64,000 nt of DNA from Neoceratodus forsteri (taxonomy: Eukaryota > Chordata > Ceratodontiformes > Ceratodontidae): contig CM028129.1 in NCBI GenBank assembly GCA_016271365.2, forward strand, positions 1,002,305,501-1,002,369,500, in the 5' to 3' direction. The notes under the pieces are model-generated. The model did not search any database. It worked only from the letters and a program-made list of their open reading frames with translations, and was not told where the DNA came from. Made by a program: the position numbers and the translations under genes. Of this stretch, positions 30,753-40,362 are shown in pieces. The stretch's first letter is position 1, and each line of letters begins with the position of its first letter.

Positions 30753-31783
30753 CTCAAGCTCGCTTCGGGGTTTTCTGGTCGGTAGCTGAGATTCTGGTGG
30801 AGGCCAGAAAGCCTTCCACTAGGTCTACCTATGCTGTGAAGTGGAAATGGTTCTCTGTTTGGGCCACTTCCAAAGATTTCGAGCTATTCTCGTGCTGTGT
30901 TGGGCACCTTTTGGATTACTTTCGCCATCTCTTTGATCTGGGTCTCGGTCATTCCTCTCTGAAGGTTCACATGGCTGCCATCTCCGCTTACCATGTTCCT
31001 TTTGGGGACAGGGCGTTTGCGCAGTTGGAAATCTCTAAGACTTTCCTTAGAGGAGTTCTTCACTTACGACCCCCTATTCATGCTCCTGCCCCTCCTTAGA
31101 ATTTGAATGTTATCCTTGAGAAGCTTACTCTACCTCCTTTCGAGCTGGCATCCTCAGCAGACCTAAAGTTCCTTTCTTGGAAGACTCTCTTTCTCATGGC
31201 CATTACTTCTGCTCAAAGGATTTCCGAGCTCCAGGCCGTCATGTGCAAAATCCCTTATTTGATTTTTCACAAGGAACGTGTGGCTCTTCGTACCAACCCT
31301 AAGTTTCACCCCAAGGTGGTAGCAGAATCTATGCTGAACCAATCCGTGGAGCTGCCTGCTTTCTTTATGCAGCACTCCAATCAGGGGGAGTACCTCTTGC
31401 ATACTTTGGATGTTCACCGAATTCTGAGATACTATACCACCAGGAAGAAGGCTCTCAGAATGACTGATCAACTGTTTGTCTCTTTTGCTCATAAAAGAGA
31501 AGGCAATGCTCTTTCCAAGCAATGCCTGTCTAAGTGGTTGGCTCATTATATCACTTTCTGTTATGACAAGTATAACAAGACCCTGTCGGGTCAAATCAGA
31601 GGCCACTCCACCAGAGGGGTTTCTGCCTATGCTGCTTGTTTCAAGAATGTGTCAGAGGAAGACATCCGTGCAGCCGCTACTTGGACTTCTGTCCATACCT
31701 TTATGAAACACTACAGTTTGGACATTGCCTCTCACCGTAGAGTGGGCTTCGGGTTGGCTGTTATGCAAGGTCTTCTTTCCTAA
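30752..31783 (+). pseudogene. Tyrosine recombinase, DIRS element A3, nearly intact
   Basis: Open in one frame except for a single TAG at 31098-31100. N-terminal SAM-like domain: VAEILVEARKPSTRSTY (30782-30832), LLDYFRHLFDLGLGHSSLKV (30910-30968) and FLRGVLHLRPPIHAPAPP (31043-31096). Catalytic domain: ITSAQRISELQAV with the first Arg (31202-31240), VALRTNPKFHPKVV, LFVSFAHKR (31471-31498), HSTRG (about 31606-31620), AATWTSVHTFMKHY with nucleophile Tyr at 31712-31714, and tail GFGLAVMQGLLS before TAA (31781-31783). All catalytic residues are present, so a single substitution separates this copy from an open frame. Confidence 0.85.
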
Positions 31784-31874
31784 GATCTTCACAGCCAGAG
31801 GGTCTACGTTTGGGTAGTTTTCCTCCTCCTGTTTGCTTCTGCTTGTTCCAGACTGCTTGGAACTCAGTCCTGTT

Positions 31875-31976
31875 TGAAATTACCTACTGCAAGAGCCCTC
31901 TCGAAGTAAGATAGTACAGTTACAAAAGAACTTAGCATGACAGTAGATCTTCGAGAGAGGCTCTTGCAGTAGGTAG
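31875..31976. repeat. ICR hairpin of A3
   Basis: Perfect 17-base arms TACCTACTGCAAGAGCC (31881-31897) and complement (31959-31975). The centre (CTCTCGAAGTAAGATAGTAC) joins complements of the two element ends. Confidence 0.87.
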
Positions 31977-32099
31977 TGCCTTCCCGCCCTCCATCCACCT
32001 AAGCTTTTTCAGCTCCTTTTCTAGTGATGTAAACATCCGCTTCTCTCTCGTCTTGCCTTCTTTGGCCTTTGGCGGGAAAGAACTGGAAGGTGGGCATGG

Positions 32100-32281
32100 G
32101 AGACCGCCCCTTTATACTGACGTCACCTGACGTGGGGGTGGTCCCCCGCCAGAGACCGCTGGCTGGAAATTTTTCCATGGGATCCAGACGCCTGACGACT
32201 TCAGTCCTATTTGTAATTACCTACTGCAAGAGCCTCTCTCAATGATCTACTGTTACGGTAAGTTCTTACATAACTGTACTT
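32100..32281. repeat. Right inverted terminus of A3
   Basis: Pairs with 26222-26400 (CGTGGGGGTGGTCCCCCGCC, GCAAGAGCCTCTCTC). It ends ACTGTTACGGTAAGTTCTTA then CATAACTGTACTTT at 32281. CR1 sequence resumes at CGCCAGGGTGCAG. Confidence 0.82.
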
Positions 32282-32900
32282 TCGCCAGGGTGCAGAGGGA
32301 GCAATTAGGTGGGGAAGCAGCTAGTACTGAAGGTAAGAAAGGAAGGATGGGGAACACGGCTGCAGGGGATGGAAGGGTGGCAATCATAGGGGGCTCCATA
32401 ATTGGGGTATTCACTGGGGAAGGAAAGGGGACTCAAATGCAAGCAGGAGGGTGGTTTATATGCCAGGGATGAAAGCGGGGAAGGTGGGCCCAAGAATAAA
32501 GGAAACAGTAATGGAGGTTGGAGGAAAACTTAATTTAGTTATACATTTGGGAACCAATGACCTTGCTGGGGAGGAGGCTGAGGTAGTGAAAAGTAGGTTC
32601 AGGGAGTTAGGGAATATCTGCAGGGAGGAAGTTAGTTCACTGGCCTTCTCAGAGGAGGTACCAGTACCAAGGGCCAGCACAGCTATGCAAAGATGAATAG
32701 AGGATTTTAATGACTGACTGAGGAAATGGTGCAGGGAGGAGAGATTCCTCTGTATTGGGGACTGGGAGGAGACCTGGTCAAACAAAGCACTCTTTTCACC
32801 AGACAGGCTACACCTCAGTAGGGAGGGTTTGAGGGTTCTTGGGGACAAACTGAGGGAATACATAACCACTACACTTAATTTAAACTACTGGGGGGGACAG
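32282..32900 (+). pseudogene. CR1 LINE ORF1, esterase-like domain
   Basis: SGNH/GDSL-type hydrolase domain of CR1 ORF1, continuing after A3. Block I reads VAIIGGSIIGVF (near 32380-32415), where functional members have GDS, so the nucleophile block is altered. Block III reads VIHLGTNDLAGEEAE (32536-32580) with the expected GxND. The final block reads DRLHLSREGLRVLGDKLREY (32801-32862) with the catalytic Asp-x-x-His. Frame change near 32470, stops near 32696. In CR1 elements this domain is thought to aid membrane or RNA interactions. Confidence 0.65.
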
Positions 32901-33126
32901 TGGGTGAGCAGACCCACAGACTCTGACAGGAGGTGATCAGTGACCCTCCCCCCCCACAGTAATGGAAGAGGTCTGGAGGGAGGAGGTGGGAGGGGAAAAT
33001 ACACAGTTGGCAAAGGGTGAAGGACACATAACAAGGGTATGTGGATGTGGTGCACACAGAGGGGATAAATGTGAATAGAAGAAAAGAGGGAAAAGAAGGA
33101 AGGTCAGACTCTAGGTGGAGGGTGGT

Positions 33127-33870
33127 GCCTCTGAATGCGCGGAGTCTTGGAAACAAGATGGATGACCTGCAGACACTATTAGCAGACACGAGGGTGGGCA
33201 TAGCTGCAGTAACCAAGACTTGGGCAACATCACACCATGACTGGGACCTTGCTATCTCTGGATATAAACTATACAGGAGGGACAGAGTAGTCGGGAAGGG
33301 GTGGCAGTTTATATCAGGGAAGGAATAACTTGCATGAGGGAGGTGGAGGTATTATGGATTCAGTTAAGGTCCAATAGAGGGAGAAAGATGAGGTTGGGGT
33401 GGTTTACAGACCACCCAGTCAAGATGAGAAGAGAGACAGGGAACTGATCTCGCAAATATTGGAAGCTGCGGGAAAGAAGAGGTGGTAATGGTGGAGGACT
33501 TCAACCTGCCCAAGGTGGACTAGAGGATACCATCCACAACATGTGCTAAGAGTCAAGTGATCCTGGAAGGACTGCAGAGTGGGTTCCTGACTCAGGGTGT
33601 CACTGAACCAACAAGAGCTGAGGCTATTCTTGCTCTGGTGCTCGCAAATGGGGATCATGTACAGGAAATAATGGTCAGGGAGGCACTGGGCAGAAGTGAC
33701 CATTGCACAGTGTGGTTCCATTTGGATATGGGCAGAGAAGGCATCCTGATGACCAAAATCTTGGATTTAAGGAGGGCGGACTTCAGGAAAATGGGTGAGG
33801 TTCTAAGGAACCATCTGGTGGGCATCAGAGCAGATATGGGGGGTGGACCAAAAGTGGTCCATCATTAAGG
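33127..33870 (+). pseudogene. CR1 LINE ORF2, endonuclease domain
   Basis: APE-type endonuclease that nicks target DNA. VPLNARSLGNKMDDLQTLL (33125-33182) is the N-terminal NARS block with the catalytic Asn. AAVTKTWATSHHDWDLAI follows, where canonical copies have TETW (Glu replaced by Lys). VMVEDFNLPKVD (33487-33522) corresponds to the GDFN block with Gly replaced by Glu, and GRSDHCTVWFHL (33688-33725) is the SDH block with catalytic Asp-His. Stops or frame changes near 33325, 33520 and 33868. Inactive. Confidence 0.75.
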
Positions 33871-35425
33871 AATACTGGTTGCCATCAATGAGTGTGTTAG
33901 GCTCAGGGGGAAGAACACAAGGGCCAAAGCGCCCAGCTGGTTCAGTTCTAGGGTTGCCAAGGCAATAAGGGAAAAGAGGTTAGCCTATAGAAAATTCAGG
34001 ATGACCAAGAGAGAGATGGATAGGGAAAATTACCTAAGGTTGGCTAGTGAGGCAAGTAAGGAAGTCCAGCGAGCAAAGGCACAGAAGGAGCTGCAAATTG
34101 CTGAAGGAATTAAGAAGGGGGAGAAGGCTTTCTTTTACTAAATAAGTGAGAAAAGGGACAAGAAGGAAGGGATTGTTAGGCTTAAGAAAGGGTTGAAGTG
34201 GGTGGAGGATAATGGAGAAGAAGCAGAGATACTAAATGAATACTTCTGTTCTGTCTTCACCATGGAGAAGGATGGACCAGTGCCTTCAGGAGGGAAAAGA
34301 GGAGCGGGGAGGTGGGAAACACAGACATAGTGATAGAGGAGGATAGAGTGAGGGAGGGTCTGCTGGCATTGAAAGTGGACAAATCATGAGTGCATCCAAG
34401 CGTACTAAAGGAACTGGCCGAGGAGCTGGCAGGGCCACTAGCAGACCTATTTAATAGTTCACTAGAGTCAGGCATGATACCACAGGACTGGAGAACAGCA
34501 TATGTAGTGCCCCTTCATAAAAATGGTCCCAAGGATGATCCAGGGAATTACAGACCAGTCAGTCTGACCTCCATTGTGGGAAAGCTCATGGAGACCATAC
34601 TAAAGGAAAGGTTAGTGGCATATCTACAGGATCATGGTCTCCATTATGAGAGGCAGCATGGGTTCATGGGGGGGGGATCATATCAAACAAATCTGATTGA
34701 CTTCTTTGACTGTGTCACTAAGACAGTAGACAAAGGCCAAGCAGTAGACATCCTCTATCTTGATTTCAGTAAGGGCTTTGACTCTGTTAAGGGCTTTGAC
34801 TCTGTGCCCCACAACAGGTTGACCAGGAAGTTGGTGGATCTTGGAGTTGGGAAGAAGATGGCCAGATGGGTGGAAAACTGACTGAGGGACAGAACCCAGG
34901 GGGTGGTGGTGGGGGGAGAGTTATCTGGCACCAGAGATGTAACCAGTGGGGTCCCACAGGGCTCCGTGCTCGGGCCATTGTTGTTCAGTGTCTTCATCAA
35001 TGACATTGGGGATGGTATTAAAGGCAAAATGCGCCTATTCACAGATGACACCAAGCTCTGTGGGAGAGTGGACACAGCTGAAGGGATACGGGACCTACAG
35101 GAAGATCTGGAAAAGCTGGGCAGGTGGTCCAGGATCTGGCAGCTTGACTTTAATGCCAAGAAATGCAAAGTTATGCATATTGGAGCCAAGAATCCAAGGA
35201 CAGAGTATTACATGGGTGGAGTCCGAGTAGCTGCATCAGAGGAGGAGGAGAAGGACCTGGAAGTGATGATCACTAGTGACCTAAAGCACTCCACGCAGTG
35301 CAGGAAAGCAGCAGCAAAGGCAAACAAGATGCTGGGATGCATAACTAGGGGGATCAGTAGTAGGAGAGAGGAGGTTATAATGCCCTTGTACAGGTCACTG
35401 GTAAGGCCGCATTTAGAGTATGGAG
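33870..35425 (+). pseudogene. CR1 LINE ORF2, reverse transcriptase domain
   Basis: Readable blocks: MIPQDWRTAYVVPLHKNGPK (34474-34533), NYRPVSLTSIVGKLMETIL (34548-34605), HGFMGGGSYQTNLIDFFD (34657-34710) and ILYLDFSKGFDSV with the motif A Asp (34750-34790), followed by an 18-base tandem duplication repeating GFDSV. Then VTSGVPQGSVLGPLLF (34939-34986), RLFTDDTKLCG, where the usual FADD is FTDD but both Asp remain (35034-35064), DFNAKKCKVMHIG (35148-35186) and LVRPHLEYG (35399-35425). A TGA at 34879 splits the domain. It ends where A2 begins, so the 3' part and 3' UTR are absent. Confidence 0.85.
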
Positions 35426-35560
35426 ATCTTCTTCGAGGTACAGCTCTTGCAGCAGGTTACACCATTAGGACTGAAGCCAGCAGGCGTCAGGACCCCACAG
35501 AAAATTTTCTAGCTAGCAGTCTTCAGCGGGGACCGCCTCCAACGTCAGTCCGGCCCCCGA
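35426..35560. repeat. Left inverted terminus of A2
   Basis: Reverse complement matches the right terminus of A1 (14160-14318): AGCTCTTGCAGCAGGTTACA, CCATTAGGACTGAAGCC and TTTTCTAGCTAGCAGT. It fixes the left boundary of family A elements. Confidence 0.82.
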
Positions 35561-35732
35561 CGTCAGGCGTAGTACATAAGGAGGTGGTCCCGCCAGAATC
35601 TCCAGTTCTTTCCCGCCGTCGACTTGCATGTCTTGACCTCATCGGTTTAGTACTAGTGCGCGACGACCAGGAAATCTTTTCCAAACTCTCCAGACTTCGG
35701 AAGAAATCCTTTTTCAAGCAGTTTCTTCATCT

Positions 35733-37975
35733 GATGTCCTCCCCAACTTCAGTGGAAGGCCATTCTTCAAAGTGTGCCTGTGGGAAGCAGATTCCTTTTA
35801 AAGACCCTTATTTGGCCTGTGTTCGGTGCCTGGGCCTGGATCACGACACCCAGGCTTGCTCCTTCTGCCAGGGCTTCAATAGCCAAACGAGAATCCGCCG
35901 ACAGAAGGCTCTCCAGGCTTTCCTTCTTGAGGAAAAGCTCAAGGCCATGGAACCTTCCTACAGGGGGGAGTCTTCAGGGAAGTTGCACAGGCACCACGAG
36001 AAGCACCGGGAGAAGGTCAGACCTAGATCCCCCTCCAGAGCCTCGGATTCCCGCAGCTCCGGCTCCAGGTCAGACCGCTCCCCGTCTAGAGCCCACTCTC
36101 AGCTCCTCCCCCCGGTCATGGTCAAACCAGCCAGCGGTTCTTCGACTCTGCAGCCTGCCAAGACCTCCAGGCCCGCTTCTTCAGCTATGGCCTCATCCAG
36201 GTCAGGGGAGTATCACAAGTCCTCATCCCGGCACTCGGCCCCCAACGTCCGGTCAGTCTCCCTACCACCACCACCCCAACGCAAGATCTAGGAGCTGACC
36301 TCCCTTAAGCGGACGTCGGCCAAGGTACATAAACACTCCCGGGAACAGGCGGCAGTTCGTCACCCATTGCCGGTCAGGCATTCACCCCCCAGGACGCCGG
36401 TGGGGGGACCGGCATCAGACACTGCAGCCAGAAGGACCACACCGCTACCTACCAACGTCTGTCAGGAAGCGTTGTTGGAGGAGGAGTCCACTCAGCTCGA
36501 AGAACAGTAGGGTGATTCTGGACCCGTCGAGCTCCCACGGGAGCCCTCTCTGGAACCTGAGACCCCTGGGGAGCCAACGCCCGGCCCTGATGACAGGCCA
36601 CCGGCACCCAGTCCATCGTCGGGCCTAAACTTGGCAGAAGTGAAGGAGCTCTTCACTTTCTGGTGGGACACCATCAAAAAGGATGTGGTCACCACGCACC
36701 CTCCTCCCGCACCCATGGCACCATCGATGCCTGCACCCCCTCCTTCACCAAAAGGGGCAGCAGGCCGAGCGCCTTCCCCCCAGGAGACAGCAGCACCTCC
36801 TAGGGGCAGATCTCCAGAAAAGAGAAGGTCTCCGTCTAGATCCTCTTCAGGGTCACCCAGCCCCAAGAGACCCAGAAGACGTCGGTATTCATCGTCTATG
36901 GAGGGTTCCAGATCTGACATCTCTGAATGCTCCAGGTCTCCTTCACTGATCAGCATCCCCTCTCTGGACCCATGCGACCTCCCTAGGTCTCCTCCGGATG
37001 ACCCCTCATTCTCCGAGATAATGAGACACATCCAAGAAAACATGGGATGGAATGCGGAGGAACCTGACCCCGAAAGACTACGCCTTGCCTGCTACCTTCG
37101 GCAAAAAGATCCCAAGCCTGTGGTAGTGCCACCCTTGGTGGACACCTTCGTGGATGTCACCAAGGCAGCATGGAAGCATCCACATTCAACCCCGGCAATG
37201 CCGAAGAAGGCTGACCACCTGTACAAGGCCCCAAGGGAGGACCAGTACCTGGCTAACCATCCTCTGGCCGAATCCCTGGTCATTACAGCCTCTCATGACC
37301 AGTCTCAGAGACCGCAACATTTGAGCACGCAGCCACCAGACCCAGAGTCCAAGCAACTGGACGTGCTGGGCAGGTGCACTTACGCAGCTGTGACTTGCGC
37401 CATTAGATCGTTGAATTACTTGACCACATGGTTCAGTTCCAGAACGCACTGTGGGAACAGGGACAAAAACTGGCAGAGAAATTGGCAGACGGTGGCCAAA
37501 AGGAGGAACTTCTTCAACTCCTCCACATGGGTTCAGACGTGGGGACCCAGGTGCTCCGAGCCATGTACGACTCCTCGGACTCTTCGACCAGAGTGGCAGC
37601 CTCAGGCGTATGTCTCTGGAGACACTCATGGCTCCATGTCTCCGGGTTTACCCTGGACGTCCAGAAAAACATTATGGACGCTCCTTTTCATGGCGAAGTT
37701 TTGTTTGGTGAACCCTCGGAAAAGGTCATCACCAAATTACAGGAAGCTGGGAAGGCTGTTAGATCTGTCCAGGCCATGTACAGATCTAGACTCAGTTCCT
37801 TTCGTAGGAACCAGAGTCATTTCTGCAGCCGGACTCAGAGGCAACAACCTCGTTCTGGCCAGCAACAGAGGGGGTCCTTCTCTCGGAAAGCCCAGGTCAA
37901 GACGTCCTCAGGTAGAGGCCAATGGGCTACCAAGTCAGCCCAGCCTGCAGAACCCTCTGCTGCCACAGCATGACT
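35733..37975 (+). pseudogene. DIRS Gag, element A2, most complete family A Gag
   Basis: ATG 35733 starts the frame ahead of the Cys/His module (CACGKQIPFKD, CVRCLGLDHDTQACSFC, 35773-35878). Then LQAFLLEEKLKAMEPS (35910-35958), a Ser/Arg-rich segment (HREKVRPRSPSRASDSR near 36004-36055) and a stop at 36289. After a frame change: LAEVKELFTFWWDTIKKDV (36629-36688), a Pro-rich linker with RSPEKRRSPSRSSSGSPSP (36812-36865), PPDDPSFSEIMRHIQENMGW (36990-37050), VDTFVDVTKAAWKH (37138-37180) and LDVLGRCTYAAVTCAIRSLN (37359-37418). A second frame change near 37430 is followed by VCLWRHSWLHVSGFTLDVQK (37607-37668) and APFHGEVLFGEPSEKVITKL (37679-37738). Gln/Gly/Arg-rich tail to 37973. Confidence 0.8.
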
Positions 37976-38590
37976 CCTTCCCGGCCCCCGCCCCTCCTCT
38001 GGATCAATGGCAAACAAAGGTCGGGGGTCGCATCGCAGACCACCTGCCAGGGTGGCGGTCGATCACCACCAACAGGTGGGTGCTACAGTTGGTTGAAAAA
38101 GGCCACCATATCAAATTCCTAGACAAGCCCCCCAACAAGGCCTCCTCTGCTCTCCCGTTACTCAGGTCAGCACGCTCTGCTCATAAGGCAGGAAGTGCTC
38201 ACGCTTCTACAGAAAGAAGCCTTGGAGCACAATCTGGGGAACCAGTGAGGAGCAGGTTATTATTCACACTTCTTCCTGGTTCCAAAGAAAACAGGGGACC
38301 TCCATCCAATCTTGGACCTCAGCCACCTCAATGTGTCTGTCGCTTACAAGCGCTTCCGCATGGTGACCCTCCTGGGACTGATCCCCATGCTGAAGAAGGA
38401 TGCTTTCTTGGCATCCCTAGACATGCAGGACACCTACCTGCACATCCCTATTGCTCAGGCGCACAGGAGGTTCCTGCACTTCGAGTTTCTCGGCCGCTAC
38501 TATCAGTTCTGAGCACTTCCTTTCATGCTGCCATCAGCACCCAGGGTATTCACCAAGTGCATGGCAGTCGTGGCAGCGTCTCTGAGACAT
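37976..38590 (+). pseudogene. Reverse transcriptase, element A2, N-terminal half
   Basis: WRSITTNRWVLQLVEKGHH-like start (38055-38110), YYSHFFLVPKKTGDLHPILD-like (38257-38320), MDLSHLNVSVAYKRFRMVTL (38312-38370), FLASLDMQDTYLHIPIAQAH (38405-38464, motif A Asp), then YYQF and a TGA at 38509. APRVFTKCMAVVAASLR ends at 38590. The catalytic YLDD motif lies beyond the break and is absent. Confidence 0.8.
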
Positions 38591-38975
38591 ATCTTGGACC
38601 TGAGGCATGCTCACTTCTATTATAAAGAGAGGACGGCAGAAATTCATGGAGAGGTTTGCCAGCTGTTTGTCACCTACGCTGAAGCCACTTCTGGCAGACC
38701 TGGAACCAAATGGACCATAGCAAGATGGATTACATCATGCATAGGTCTGTGCTATGAGTTGGCAGGCAAGGAGCCTCCCAGAGGGATAAGAGTTCATTCT
38801 TCCCACCATACTGCTGCACCAGTAGCTGCATCCAGGGACATCCCTATCCAGGAAATCTGTTGAGCTGCTACCTGGAAGTCCGGAAACATCTTCATTACCC
38901 ACTACCACATCAACCTTGAGTCACGTCGGGATGCTGGTTTTGGGGCCTCTGTTCTCCAATCTCTGTTCCCTGAGC
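38591..38975 (+). pseudogene. Tyrosine recombinase C-terminal fragment, element D1
   Basis: HAHFYYKERTAEIHGEVCQL then FVTYAEATSGRPGTKWTIAR (38605-38728), WITSCIGLCYEL, and the HxxR position HSSHH (38790-38806), in which the catalytic Arg is His. PVAASRDIPIQEIC then a TGA (38861-38863), AATWKSGNIFITHYHINLES (38866-38925) with the nucleophile Tyr retained, and DAGFGASVLQSLF. Similar in layout to A and B but only weakly related in sequence, which justifies a separate family. Confidence 0.72.
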
Positions 38976-39030
38976 AGGGGGTGTGCACCTTGCCTCCCTC
39001 CTCCCAGAGAACTGCTAGGAGTCTGCCAAA

Positions 39031-39124
39031 CAGTGTGGGTGAACAACATTTCCACTATCCTAGAAAAACAGGTTACTCACCTGTAACAGTAGTTCTAGGA
39101 GTGGTATATGTTGTTCACCCACAC
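39031..39124. repeat. ICR hairpin of D1
   Basis: Perfect 16-base arms GTGTGGGTGAACAACA (39033-39048) and complement (39109-39124). The centre contains CTATCCTAGAAAAACAGGTT, the complement of the joined D ends. It fixes the left end of D2 at CTAGGG near 62658. Confidence 0.85.
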
Positions 39125-39351
39125 GGACCCACCTGACCTTCCCGGCTGCAGACAAACATAACCTGGCTTCCAGCAGGCTAAGATCTGGCGTCATGGGGTG
39201 GAGCCGAGGTATATACCACACAGGTGGGTGGGAGGAGCCAGCTTGAAGACTTCCGCCTGATCTTAAAGGAGAAAGGGGCATGCCAAATAGTGTGGATGAA
39301 CAACATATGCCACTCCTAGAATTACTGTTACAGGTGAGTAACCTGTTTTTC
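39125..39351. repeat. Right inverted terminus of D1
   Basis: Reverse complement matches the left part of D2 (62658-62800): AAGCTGGCTCCTCCCACC and GGCTCCACCCCATGA pair with 39183-39240. It ends with an imperfect palindrome GGTTACTCACCTGTAAC in complement. Confidence 0.78.
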
Positions 39352-39885
39352 TGGTGGCCAACACTTCTACTCGCAGGGTCTCTAAAATGTATGCTTTGGT
39401 CACAGACCCGCCGTATACTGTCTTCCACAAAGACAAGGTGATTCTCCATACACACACCCCAAGTTCCTACCCATTTGTTTTTCTAACTTCCAGAATGAAG
39501 GAGAGCAAACTCTTCACTCCCTGGATGTTAAGAGCCCTTCGGTTCTACATTAATAGAACCAATGACATTCGTCAGTCCAACTCTGTTTCCTTTACTGCTA
39601 CCCAGCTGGATCAGCCAGTAACCATTAAGTGTTTTTCTGCTTGGATAGTGGCATGCCTTCGCCACTGCCACTCTATGGCCCAGGTGAAATTAGAGGGCCG
39701 AGTTGGTGCGCACTGCCTGAGCGGTTGCTACATTCCTGGCTGAAATCTACTCTGTCCCCATTGCCGAAATTTCCGAAATGGCTACCTGGAGCTCGGTGCA
39801 TATTTTTGTTGAGCACTATGTTCTGGATGACAGCATGCTTTATTTGGCCAGACGATCCTTAAGTGACTTCTGTCCTGAGTGAGCG
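39352..39885 (+). pseudogene. Tyrosine recombinase C-terminal fragment, element B3
   Basis: NTSTRRVSKMYALVTDPPYT (39360-39419) holds the first catalytic Arg. Then VFHKDKVILHT, a deletion before YPFVFLTSRMKES, LFTPWMLRALRFYINRTN, a segment with QLDQPVTIKCFSAWIVACLR (39603-39662), and the HxxR position in a shifted frame near 39705 (GCGCACTGCCTGAGCGG), which no longer reads HSTR. The nucleophile region GAGCACTATGTTCTGG (39811-39826) retains Tyr. Decayed copy. Confidence 0.65.
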
Positions 39886-39947
39886 TCGTCTCCTACCACC
39901 CTGCTTGTGGGATTTTTTGGTATCAGCTTGGCACTCTAACCCAGCAG

Positions 39948-40046
39948 TATGAATAAATGGTGAAGACTTAAGTCCATGAAGATATGAAAATTACGTGCTA
40001 CCATAATTCTTGATCTTCTTGGACAAGTCTTCACCATTTATTCATG
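39948..40046. repeat. ICR hairpin of B3
   Basis: Perfect 21-base arms: ATGAATAAATGGTGAAGACT plus one T at 39949-39969, complement at 40025-40045. Confidence 0.85.
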
Positions 40047-40362
40047 TGCCCACCCGCCATCCCCTAAGCTCACTCTCTCTAGTTCTTGGTCTTCACCTAC
40101 CTTGTTTTCATTTGGGCTATGAAGACACCGTTGTCTAGTTGACCTTCTTTATGGTCAGAAGGGCTGTTTTATACCCTTGTTAGCTAAGGTGTTTACTTAG
40201 GTTACACTGCACCTCCTCTGTTTAAAAAAAAAAAACTATATGGCGCAAGCCAGCCTGCCTTGCGGTGCCACGCTTCCACGGTCCTACCTTGGCGATGGCC
40301 CTCCTGAAGACTTTTGACTCCCACTGGGTCCCAGCATATCTTGCTCAAACCTAGCAGTATGA

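Larger units (their letters stand above)
26222..32281 (+). mobile_element. DIRS element A3, family A, full length, inserted in CR1
   Basis: A complete family A element of about 6.06 kb with left terminus, Gag, RT, RNase H, methyltransferase-like domain, YR, ICR (31875-31976) and right terminus. Flanking sequence on both sides is CR1 ORF1, continuous in function, with no obvious target duplication. It is diverged from A1 and A2 (different Gag linker, different inner arms CTACTGCAAGAGCC), so it is a separate subfamily. It has the fewest lesions of the autonomous copies here. Confidence 0.85.
25331..35425 (+). mobile_element. CR1-type LINE, split by DIRS element A3
   Basis: A non-LTR retrotransposon in two pieces: 25331-26221 (ORF1 N-terminus) and 32282-35425 (ORF1 esterase, ORF2 endonuclease and RT). 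The intervening 26222-32281 is the complete DIRS element A3. The 3' end is lost where A2 begins, in the LVRPHLEYG block of RT. ORF1 with an esterase-like domain and an APE-type endonuclease before RT identify the CR1/L3 group. Both ORFs contain stops and frameshifts. The 5' border is approximate. Confidence 0.8.
35426..38590 (+). mobile_element. DIRS element A2, family A, 3'-truncated
   Basis: Begins with a full left terminus (ATCTTCTTCGAGG) inserted in the CR1 RT. It continues through Gag and about the first half of RT, then breaks near 38590 (TCTGAGACAT), where sequence of family D recombinase starts. RNase H, YR, ICR and right end of A2 are absent. Closely related to A1. Confidence 0.82.
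38591..39351 (+). mobile_element. DIRS element D1, family D, 3' end
   Basis: C-terminal recombinase domain, ICR (39031-39124) and right terminus ending CAGGTGAGTAACCTGTTTTT at about 39350. The left break joins A2 RT, so the two were brought together by deletion or recombination. The right end lies inside a B-type recombinase (B3). Confidence 0.75.
39352..40362 (+). mobile_element. DIRS element B3, B-related subfamily, 3' fragment
   Basis: Starts mid-recombinase right after D1 (GGTGGCCAACAC matches GGTGGCCATCAC of B2). It runs through the YR end, ICR (39948-40046) and inner right terminus, and is cut at CCTAGCAGTATGA near 40362, before the terminal motif. The hairpin arm ATGAATAAATGGTGAAGACT differs from B1 and B2, so it is a separate subfamily. 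Confidence 0.72.

Noticed and set aside
36631..38625. 664-codon open frame as one intact protein
   Set aside because: The first 270 codons are A2 Gag. After about 37430 the conserved Gag blocks continue in a different frame, so the second half is not the natural product.
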